Origin: Acidovorax sp. FHTAMBA
GTDB lineage: Bacteria > Pseudomonadota > Gammaproteobacteria > Burkholderiales > Burkholderiaceae_C
Direction of reading: 5' to 3'
Length of the DNA stretch: 64,000 nt
NCBI RefSeq assembly: GCF_038958875.1
Contig: NZ_CP152407.1
Span: 2,797,501-2,861,500, forward strand
Under the pieces are notes generated by a model. The model worked only from the letters and a program-made list of their open reading frames with translations. It did no database searches and had not been told where the DNA came from. Positions 57,564 through 64,000 of the stretch are shown piece after piece (the first letter of the stretch is position 1; the number at the start of each line of letters is the position of its first letter). Both the position numbers and the translations under genes were made by a program.

Positions 57564-58042
57564 GCGGCAGCGCCCTCTGCCGGGTGCGCGCAGTCGGCAC
57601 AGCGCCCGTGCACTGCAATGTCCACCGCCAGGCTCTCGTGTCCTGCGGTGGCCAGCGCCTGCAGCACCTGCTTGAGGGCGGTCTGCACCTTGGCCGAACC
57701 CTGTGACAGGCGGAACTGGCGGTGGCAGTCGTCGCATTCAAAACGTGGGGCGGCGCCCTCTTCCCCTTGTGGCGCCAGCGCATACCGCGTCACGCGGGCG
57801 GCATCCACCTGCTTGTGCAGCAGCCCGGCGCCGGCAAAACGGTCGAGCATGCGGTAGACGGTGACTTTGTTGACCGGGGCGCCCGCCTCGACCAGCGCCG
57901 CTTCGACTTCCGCTTCGGAGAGTGCAGCGTCGGGGCGCGTTTCGTACAGCGCCGCCAGCGCCCGCGTGGCGCGCGTGGCGCGCATGCCGGGAGGGGGCGA
58001 CCAGGGCTGAGGGAGGGAGGATGAAGGGACTGGAGCGGGCAT
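57560..58042 (-). CDS. zur: Fur family zinc-uptake regulator (Zur-like)
   Basis: 160 residues. Winged HTH (about 35-85; VNKVTVYRMLDRFAGAGLLH) and dimerisation domain with structural zinc CxxC pairs FECDDC near 103-106 and GRCADC near 148-151, plus HRQF. Those two CxxC pairs are the Zur structural site. Translationally coupled to the ABC genes, so the regulator is inside the operon it probably controls. ATG of MPAPVPSSS chosen. Could instead be a Fur paralog for another metal, but the receptor and permease His clusters favour zinc. Confidence 0.9.
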   Translation of the reverse strand: MPAPVPSSSLPQPWSPPPGMRATRATRALAALYETRPDAALSEAEVEAALVEAGAPVNKVTVYRMLDRFAGAGLLHKQVDAARVTRYALAPQGEEGAAPRFECDDCHRQFRLSQGSAKVQTALKQVLQALATAGHESLAVDIAVHGRCADCAHPAEGAAA

Positions 58043-58146
58043 GAGGCACTGCGGCAGGCTGAAAACGCCTTTAACGCAATTGGGTTGCATTATGCGCGCT
58101 CTGTCAACGCCTTTTACTATGGTGGCTCCGCATAAAGGGCCACTCA
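58043..58146. promoter_or_regulatory. Promoter region of the zur-led zinc operon
   Basis: On the minus strand a TTGACA box (near 58105-58110) is followed by the small palindrome gcataatgc and gcaattgggttgc-like half-sites (58076-58100). The palindrome lies where a Zur box would block the promoter. Candidate only. Confidence 0.45.
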
Positions 58147-58401
58147 ATGGGTTACGAATACACGCTGAAGGTACAGAAAGAATTCAGAGCCGCCGTTGCA
58201 GAGCAAGCCAGTACAGGCATATCTCATATTTACGAGCGTTTGCCCGCAGGTGCTTCGAAGCATGTCAACCTCTCGCCCGTCCCGGAAGGGTTGCTGCTTT
58301 GCGACTATTTGTCGCATGAAAGCGATGCAGCGATGGCCCTTCAACGGGCGGTTCAATGGCTGCTTCTGCACGCCCCGGAGGTCACTATTGCAGAAGCTTG
58401 A
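58147..58401 (+). CDS. Small hypothetical protein
   Basis: 84 residues, no recognised domain. Starts MGYEYTLKVQKEFRAAVAEQ; AAMALQRAVQWLLLHAPEV near the end suggests a C-terminal helix. No signal peptide or membrane helix. AAAGGG lies 9 bases before the ATG. Divergent from zur, so it may share its control region. Codon use is slightly less GC-rich than neighbours. A real gene seems more likely than not. Confidence 0.6.
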   Translation: MGYEYTLKVQKEFRAAVAEQASTGISHIYERLPAGASKHVNLSPVPEGLLLCDYLSHESDAAMALQRAVQWLLLHAPEVTIAEA

Positions 58402-58433
58402 CATGGTGTGACAAAGCAGGACCCCACGATGAA

Positions 58434-58970
58434 CTAGGCCTTCAGGTACTTAGCAAACGTCTTCCTGAACTTTTCCACCTTCGGCCCCACCACAAACGCG
58501 CAGTACCCGGCATTCGGGTTGTTCGCAAAATAATCCTGGTGGTACGCCTCGGCCGTGCTGTAGTTGGCGAGTGGCTTGACCTCGGTGGTGATGGGCGCAC
58601 CGAACAGCTTGTCCTGCGACATCTGGCGGATCATGTCGTTCGCGATCTCGCCGTGCCCGGGGTTGTCGTAGTAGATGCCGCTGCGGTACTGCGTGCCCAC
58701 GTCGTTGCCCTGGCGGTTGAGGGTGGTCGGGTCGTGAGTGTGGAAGAAGATTTCCAGGATTTCTTCCAGGCTGATCTCATCGGCATCAAACGTCAGGCGT
58801 ACCACCTCGGCATGGCCGGTGTCGCCCCGGCAGATCTGCTCGTAAGTGGGGTTCAGCGTGTGCCCGTTGGTGTAGCCGCTTTCCACATCGGTGATGCCGC
58901 GCACGCGGTCAAAAACGGCTTCGGTGCACCAGAAGCAGCCGCCGCCCAGGGTGATGGTTTGCAATGTCAT
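58434..58970 (-). CDS. msrA: Peptide-methionine (S)-S-oxide reductase MsrA
   Basis: 178 residues, repairs methionine-S-sulfoxide in proteins. Catalytic motif GGGCFWCTEAVFDRV near 9-23 with nucleophile Cys12, and the YRSGIYY motif near 97; resolving Cys is near the C-terminus (AGYCAFVVGPKVEKF). AAGGA precedes the ATG. Stands alone; convergent with the small hypothetical gene. Confidence 0.96.
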   Translation of the reverse strand: MTLQTITLGGGCFWCTEAVFDRVRGITDVESGYTNGHTLNPTYEQICRGDTGHAEVVRLTFDADEISLEEILEIFFHTHDPTTLNRQGNDVGTQYRSGIYYDNPGHGEIANDMIRQMSQDKLFGAPITTEVKPLANYSTAEAYHQDYFANNPNAGYCAFVVGPKVEKFRKTFAKYLKA

Positions 58971-59028
58971 GGTGGTCCTTGGGGTTCAAACGGGGTCATT
59001 ATGAATTGACGCCCCATCCGGCGCTTGC

Positions 59029-59052
59029 TACATTACTAACCGGTCAGTCATT
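59029..59052. promoter_or_regulatory. Candidate TetR operator for the RND efflux genes
   Basis: Near-palindrome actaaccggtcagt (14 bases, one mismatch pair) lying 15-20 bases before the regulator start, within a cattactaaccggtcagtca stretch. Typical position and size for an autoregulated TetR site. Confidence 0.6.
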
Positions 59053-59066
59053 AACAAAGCGATCCC

Positions 59067-59786
59067 TTGTCTCCCACCTCCCCACCCTCCACCGCCCCCC
59101 CAGGCACCAAACGCGAGCGCCGCAAGGAAGCCCGCCCTGGCGAGCTGCTGGAGGCTGCGCTGGACCTTTTTGTCGAAAAGGGTTTCGCCGCAACGCGGGT
59201 GGATGAGGTGGCGGCGCGCGCAGGGGTGTCCAAGGGCACGCTGTTTCTGTATTTCCCCAGCAAGGAAGAGTTGTTCAAGGCAGTGGTGCGCCACAACATC
59301 GCGGGGCGCTTTGACGAGTGGCGGGAAGAGCTTGAAGCTTTCGAGGGCACCACCAGCGAGCTGCTGCGCTACTGCTACCAGGTGTGGTGGGAGCGCATTG
59401 GCTGCACCAAGGCATCGGGCATCACCAAGCTGATGTTCAGCGAAGCCCAGAATTTTCCGGAGATCACCGAGTTCTACCAGCAGGAGGTGATCCTGCCGGG
59501 GCAGATGCTGATACGGCGCATCATCGAGCGCGGCATCGAGCGCGGCGAGTTCCGCCCCGTGCCGCTCGACTACATCGTGCATGTGGTGCTGGCGCCCATG
59601 ATTTTCCTCATGATGTGGAAGCACTCCCTTGGGGCGTGCATTCCCGATTCACTGGGCCTGCGGCCCGAGCTGTACATCACCGCGCAGATCGACAACGTGC
59701 TGCACGGGTTGCTGGTGCGCTCCGCAGAGCCGCCTCCCTTGCCCTCCCCTCTCTCTTCCTCTGCGCCGCCCTCCCGCGGCTCCTGA
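59067..59786 (+). CDS. TetR family regulator of the RND efflux operon
   Basis: 239 residues. HTH about 25-70: VDEVAARAGVSKGTLFLYFP. C-terminal TetR_C domain with WWERIGCTKASGITKLMFSE near 110-129. Starts with TTG; no ATG fits. First gene of the RND operon: the membrane fusion protein starts 2 bases after its stop. Likely a repressor that is displaced by a pump substrate. Confidence 0.92.
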   Translation: MSPTSPPSTAPPGTKRERRKEARPGELLEAALDLFVEKGFAATRVDEVAARAGVSKGTLFLYFPSKEELFKAVVRHNIAGRFDEWREELEAFEGTTSELLRYCYQVWWERIGCTKASGITKLMFSEAQNFPEITEFYQQEVILPGQMLIRRIIERGIERGEFRPVPLDYIVHVVLAPMIFLMMWKHSLGACIPDSLGLRPELYITAQIDNVLHGLLVRSAEPPPLPSPLSSSAPPSRGS

Positions 59787-59788
59787 TC

Positions 59789-60982
59789 ATGAAACGCTGG
59801 ATTCCCTGGCTGGTGGCGGCCGTTGTTGTTGTGTTGCTGGGCGGCGGCGTCTGGCGCGCCATGGCCGCGCGGCAGGTGCAGCAAAAGGCGCTGGCCGACG
59901 CCACCGCGCAGCGGGCCCAGGCGCCGCTGCAGCTGGCAGCGGAAGAGGTGTTGCAGGTGCGGCGCCAGAATCTGGCGGTAGGGGTTCCGGTGTCTGGGGC
60001 CTTGCGTGCGGTGGATTCGGCCATGGTGAAGGCGCGCGCTGGTGGCGAACTGCAAGGCCTCACCCTGCGCGAGGGCGACAGCGTCAAAGCCGGCCAGGAA
60101 GTGGCCCGCATCGACCCCACCGAAGCCCGCGCGCGCCTGCGCCAGGCACAACAGCAGGCCGAGGCTGCCAAATCCCAGGTGGACATCAACCAGCGCCAGT
60201 ACGCCAACAACCGTGCACTGGTGGACCAGGGCTTCATCTCCGCCACGGCACTCGTCAACTCGCAGGCCAGCCTGGAGGCGGCCCAGTCCAGCTACCAGGC
60301 CGCCGTGGCGGCGGCTGACGTGGCCCGCAAGGCGCTGGAAGACACCGTGCTCAGAAGCCCCATCAGTGGGATGGTGGCGCAGCGCCTGGCCCAGCCGGGC
60401 GAGCGTGTGGCGGTGGACACCCGCATCATCGAGGTGGTGGACCTGTCGCGGCTGGAGCTCGAAGCGCTGCTCAACCCCGCCGACTCCGTGGCGGTGCGCG
60501 TGGGCCAGAAGGCGCAACTCACCATCGAGGGCGTTGGCGCTCCGGTGCCGGCCACCGTGGTGCGCATCAATCCCAGCGCACAGGCTGGCAGCCGCACGGT
60601 GCCCGTGTACCTGCGGGTGGAGCAGCCCGCCAGCGCAACGCCGCTGCGGCAAGGCCTGTTCGTGCAGGGCACGCTCGATACCGGGCGGGCCGATGTGCTG
60701 GCCGTGCCGCTGGACGCCGTGCGCACCGACAAGCCCGCCCCCTATCTGCAAGTCCTCAAAGACGGCCGCGTGGCCTATGCCGAGGTCAAGACCGGCAACC
60801 GTGCGGTGGTGGACGGCCAGACCCTGGTGGCGGTAGAGGGCATACCCGAGGGCACGGCGGTGATCGCGGGCCGCATCGGCCAGCTGCGTGAGGGCACGGC
60901 GGTCGCAGTGGCGGCATCCACGGCCGCACCCGCTGCTGCGCCCGCACCTGCTCTGGCAGCAGCATCCCGCGCCGCGCCCTGA
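59789..60982 (+). CDS. RND efflux periplasmic adaptor (membrane fusion protein)
   Basis: 397 residues. N-terminal membrane anchor (about 5-22, WLVAAVVVVLLGGGVW), barrel-sandwich hybrid about 60-210 (VKARAGGELQGLTLREGDSV; coiled coil ARARLRQAQQQAEAAKSQV), beta-barrel and membrane-proximal domains to about 370. Ala/Pro-rich tail. No lipobox. Links the RND pump to an outer-membrane channel. Starts 2 bases after the TetR stop and is followed by the RND gene after 24 bp. Confidence 0.94.
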   Translation: MKRWIPWLVAAVVVVLLGGGVWRAMAARQVQQKALADATAQRAQAPLQLAAEEVLQVRRQNLAVGVPVSGALRAVDSAMVKARAGGELQGLTLREGDSVKAGQEVARIDPTEARARLRQAQQQAEAAKSQVDINQRQYANNRALVDQGFISATALVNSQASLEAAQSSYQAAVAAADVARKALEDTVLRSPISGMVAQRLAQPGERVAVDTRIIEVVDLSRLELEALLNPADSVAVRVGQKAQLTIEGVGAPVPATVVRINPSAQAGSRTVPVYLRVEQPASATPLRQGLFVQGTLDTGRADVLAVPLDAVRTDKPAPYLQVLKDGRVAYAEVKTGNRAVVDGQTLVAVEGIPEGTAVIAGRIGQLREGTAVAVAASTAAPAAAPAPALAAASRAAP

Positions 60983-61006
60983 TTGCCCTGACGACCCCGA
61001 CCCGCC

Positions 61007-64000
61007 ATGTGGTTCACCAAAGTCAGCCTCCAAAACCCCGTGTTCGCCACGATGGTGATGCTTGCCATCGTCGTGCTGGGCTTGTTCTCGTACCAGCGCC
61101 TCAAGGTCGACCAGTTCCCCAACATCGACTTCCCGGTGGTGGTGGTCACCGTGGACTACCCCGGTGCGTCGCCGGAAATCGTCGAGAGCGAAGTCACCAA
61201 GAAGATCGAGGAAGGCGTCAACTCGATCGCAGGCATCAACGCCCTGACCTCGCGCAGCTACGAAGGCACGGCGGTGGTCATCATCGAGTTTCAGCTCCAC
61301 ATCGACGGCCGCATGGCCGCCGAGGATGTGCGCGAGAAGGTGGCCACTGTGCGCCCCATGCTGCGCACCGAGGTCAAGGAGCCGCGCGTGCTGCGCTTTG
61401 ACCCGGTCAGCCGGCCCGTCTGGTCCCTGGCCGTGCTGCCGGACGAGAACTCCGGCCGCAGCGCGGTGGAGCTGACCACCTGGTCCGAGCAGGTGCTGAA
61501 AAAGCGTCTGGAAAACGTGCGCGGTGTGGGCGCGGTGAACCTGGTGGGCGCCACCAAGCGCGAGATCAACATCTACCTCAACCCGCAGGCGCTCGAAGCG
61601 TTTGGCGTGACCCCCGACCAGGTGGCGCAGGCCGTGCGCAACGAGAACCAGGACCTGCCCGTGGGCTCCATCCGGTCCCTCGCGCAGGAGCGCGTGGTGC
61701 AGATCGACGCCCGCATGGAGCGGCCCGAGGACTTCGGCAAGATCATCGTCGCCCGCAAGAATGGCGCGCCGGTCCGCCTGGACCAGGTCGCGCGCGTCAA
61801 CGACGGCGCGCAGGAAGTGGAGAGCTTGGCCCTGTACAACGGCCAGCGCACGCTGCTGCTGTCGGTGCAGAAGTCGCAGGGCGAAAACACCATCGAGGTG
61901 GTGGACGGCCTGAACGCTGCGGTCGTCGAGCTGAAGAACCAGCTGCCCCCCGGCGTGCGGCTGGAGACCATTGGCGACAGCTCCCGCCCCATCCGCGTGG
62001 CGGTGAACAACGTACGCCAGACGCTGATCGAGGGGGCCATCCTCACGGTGCTGATCGTCTTTTTGTTCCTGAACTCCTGGCGCTCCACCGTGATCACGGG
62101 GCTGACGCTGCCGATTGCGCTGATCGGCACGTTCCTGTTCATGAACATGTTCGGCTTCACCATCAACATGATCACGCTGATGGCGCTGAGCCTGTGTGTG
62201 GGGCTGCTGATCGACGATGCCATCGTGGTGCGCGAGAACATCGTGCGCCATGTGCAGATGGGCAAAGGCGCCTACGCCGCCGCCATGGACGGCACGCAGG
62301 AGATTGGCCTGGCGGTGCTGGCCACCACGCTGTCCATCGTGGCGGTGTTCATGCCCATCGGCTTCATGGGCGGCATCATCGGCAAGTTTTTCCACGAGTT
62401 TGGCATCACCATCGTCGCGGCGGTGATGATCTCGATGTTTGTGAGCTTCACGCTCGACCCCATGCTGTCGAGCATCTGGCACGACCCGAGCATCCACGCC
62501 CACGGCCAGAAGACCGTGCCCGTCACCTTCTACGACAAGACCATTGGCCGCGTCACGGGCTGGTTCGACCGCGCCACGGATGCGCTGGCCGAGGGCTACC
62601 AGCACATCCTGCGCTGGTCTCTGGTGCACAAGCTGAGCACCATGGCCATTGCGCTGGCCATTTTTGTGCTGAGCATCTTCATGGTGCCGCTGCTGGGGAC
62701 GGAGTTTGTGCCCAAGGCGGACTTTTCGGAAACCTCGCTCAACTTCTACACGCCCGTGGGCTCGTCGCTCGAAGCCACCGAGGCCAAGGCCAAACAGGTC
62801 GAAGGCATCCTGCGCGAGATGCCCGAGGTGCGCTACACGCTCGCCACCATCAACACCGGCAGCGCCCAGGGCAAGATCTACGCCAATATCTACGTGCGCC
62901 TGGTGGACCGCAAGGACCGCAGCCGCAGCGTGGACCAGATGTCCGACGTGCTGCGCGAACGCCTCAAGACCGTGCCCGGCATCACCGTCACCCACGTGGG
63001 GCTGCTGGATGCAGTGGGCGGCCAGAAGCAGGTGGAGTTTTCGCTGCAGGGCCCCGACCTGCAGGAGCTCGAGCGCCTTACAAAGATCGTCACCGAGAAG
63101 ATCCGCGACATCCCCGGCCTGGTGGACTTGGACACCAGCGCCAAGCCTGACAAGCCCGTGATCGCGCTGGAAATCAAACGCGATGCGGCCTTCGATCTGG
63201 GGCTGTCGGTGGCGCCCATGGCCGCATCGCTGCGCACCCTGGTGGCGGGCACCACCGTGGGCAACTGGCGTGCGCCCGACGACCAGACCTACGACGTGAA
63301 TGTGCGTCTGGCGCCCGAGGCGCGCACCCAGCCGGCCGACCTGGAGCGCCTGCCCTTTGCGCTGACCGCTGCCGACGGCAGCACACGCATCGTGCGCCTG
63401 AACCAGGTCGCCAGCGTGACCGAGTCCACCGGTGCCAACCAGATCAACCGGCGCGACCTGACGCGCGAAGTGGCGGTGAACGCCAATGTCGCGCAGCGCT
63501 CTGCGGGCGAGGTATCGGCAGACATCAAGACGGCGCTGGATACCGTGGCTTTCCCGCCCGGCTACCGCTACCAATTTGGCGGCTCCACCAAGAACATGGC
63601 CGAATCGTTTGGCTATGCCATTTCGGCGCTGGTCATGGCCATCATCTTCATCTACATGATCCTGGCCAGCCAGTTCAAGAGCTTCTTGCAGCCGCTGGCG
63701 CTCATGACATCGCTTCCGCTCACGCTGATTGGCGTGGTGCTGGCGCTTCTGATGTTCCGCTCCACGCTGTCCATGTTCTCGATCATCGGCGTGGTGATGC
63801 TGATGGGCCTGGTCACCAAGAACGCCATCTTGCTGGTGGACTTTGCCATCCGCGCCCGCGAAGAGCACCCGGATGACCAGGGCCGCCTCGTGCCTGGCCT
63901 GCCCCGTGCCGACGCCCTGCTGCTGGCCGCCCGGGTGCGGCTGCGCCCCATTCTCATGACCACGCTGGCCATGATTTTCGGCATGGTGCCGCTGGCATTC
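61007..64000 (+). CDS. RND family efflux permease (AcrB/MdtB-like), 3' end outside window
   Basis: 998 codons visible. Inner-membrane proton-driven drug exporter. N-terminal FTKVSLQNPVFATMVMLAIV helix, then porter domain (ASPEIVESEVTKKIEE), and TM bundle with LMALSLCVGLLIDDAIVVRE near 390-409, holding the paired Asp of the proton relay; second half repeats (VVMLMGLVTKNAILLVDFAI near 929-948). The closest groups are MdtB/MuxB-type pumps. No gene for an outer-membrane factor is visible before the window ends; it may follow. Confidence 0.95.
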   Translation, partial: MWFTKVSLQNPVFATMVMLAIVVLGLFSYQRLKVDQFPNIDFPVVVVTVDYPGASPEIVESEVTKKIEEGVNSIAGINALTSRSYEGTAVVIIEFQLHIDGRMAAEDVREKVATVRPMLRTEVKEPRVLRFDPVSRPVWSLAVLPDENSGRSAVELTTWSEQVLKKRLENVRGVGAVNLVGATKREINIYLNPQALEAFGVTPDQVAQAVRNENQDLPVGSIRSLAQERVVQIDARMERPEDFGKIIVARKNGAPVRLDQVARVNDGAQEVESLALYNGQRTLLLSVQKSQGENTIEVVDGLNAAVVELKNQLPPGVRLETIGDSSRPIRVAVNNVRQTLIEGAILTVLIVFLFLNSWRSTVITGLTLPIALIGTFLFMNMFGFTINMITLMALSLCVGLLIDDAIVVRENIVRHVQMGKGAYAAAMDGTQEIGLAVLATTLSIVAVFMPIGFMGGIIGKFFHEFGITIVAAVMISMFVSFTLDPMLSSIWHDPSIHAHGQKTVPVTFYDKTIGRVTGWFDRATDALAEGYQHILRWSLVHKLSTMAIALAIFVLSIFMVPLLGTEFVPKADFSETSLNFYTPVGSSLEATEAKAKQVEGILREMPEVRYTLATINTGSAQGKIYANIYVRLVDRKDRSRSVDQMSDVLRERLKTVPGITVTHVGLLDAVGGQKQVEFSLQGPDLQELERLTKIVTEKIRDIPGLVDLDTSAKPDKPVIALEIKRDAAFDLGLSVAPMAASLRTLVAGTTVGNWRAPDDQTYDVNVRLAPEARTQPADLERLPFALTAADGSTRIVRLNQVASVTESTGANQINRRDLTREVAVNANVAQRSAGEVSADIKTALDTVAFPPGYRYQFGGSTKNMAESFGYAISALVMAIIFIYMILASQFKSFLQPLALMTSLPLTLIGVVLALLMFRSTLSMFSIIGVVMLMGLVTKNAILLVDFAIRAREEHPDDQGRLVPGLPRADALLLAARVRLRPILMTTLAMIFGMVPLAF

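Noticed and set aside
59570..63868. Open frame of 1432 codons on the minus strand opposite the RND genes
   Set aside because: Composition is His/Arg/Gly-rich, typical of the antisense of high-GC genes; the plus strand carries clear adaptor and RND proteins.

Overview
The window is a high-GC bacterial chromosome segment that reads as a betaproteobacterium of the order Burkholderiales, most likely family Comamonadaceae and Acidovorax-like. This rests on the lptG-lptF / pepA / holC neighbourhood, the family-level look of the proteins, and a dispersed 40-50 bp palindromic repeat (core agcgctt-N5-6-aagcgct) of the kind seen between genes in that family. This placement is inference; no rRNA or tRNA gene was seen.

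Layout. 1-5540: LPS export permeases (lptG partial, lptF), leucyl aminopeptidase, DNA polymerase III chi, an unknown Pro/Ala-rich protein and an orphan branched-chain amino-acid binding protein. 5670-9280: Lrp-type regulator divergent from a saccharopine-dehydrogenase-like enzyme, then a long-chain acyl-CoA ligase. 9500-19880: propionyl-CoA/methylmalonyl-CoA module (GntR regulator, scpA mutase, meaB chaperone, pccB, pccA, epimerase) followed by biotin synthase. A GIY-YIG nuclease flanked by inverted palindrome pairs sits between scpA and meaB and is joined in frame to MeaB. 19930-24750: hybrid histidine kinase, HD-GYP response regulator and a periplasmic protein. 24880-30310: sulfide/persulfide detoxification locus built around a BigR/SqrR-type ArsR repressor and a large dyad operator (persulfide-dioxygenase-like MBL protein, rhodanese, DUF2892, AhpD-like protein on one side; two YeeE/YedE-type transporters, DUF442 protein and SulP transporter on the other). 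30312-31473: intact IS630-family element inserted exactly in the sulP stop codon.

31650-44370: mixed housekeeping and stress genes (SDR, MATE pump with MarR regulator, thioesterase, glyoxalase I, OmpA-like protein, ChaC, UspA, SodC), a molybdenum hydroxylase set (nucleotidyltransferase, Mo subunit, 2Fe-2S subunit, TetR), pdxH and an AEC carrier. 44370-51400: more atypical DNA with a secreted beta-helix lipoprotein, a glycine-rich beta-solenoid protein, a GNAT-Rnk fusion and a PAS-GGDEF protein. 51555-58042: a zinc-acquisition locus (ZnuD-like TonB receptor with His-rich loop, accessory periplasmic proteins, FtsX-type permease, ATPase, Zur-type Fur regulator). 58147-64000: small hypothetical gene, msrA, and a TetR-regulated RND efflux system that runs off the window.

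The most unusual signals are the palindrome-flanked GIY-YIG cassette, two palindromic repeat families that are read as protein inside several genes, the 57-bp dyad operator of the sulfide locus, and the Zur-linked non-ZnuABC transporter set.
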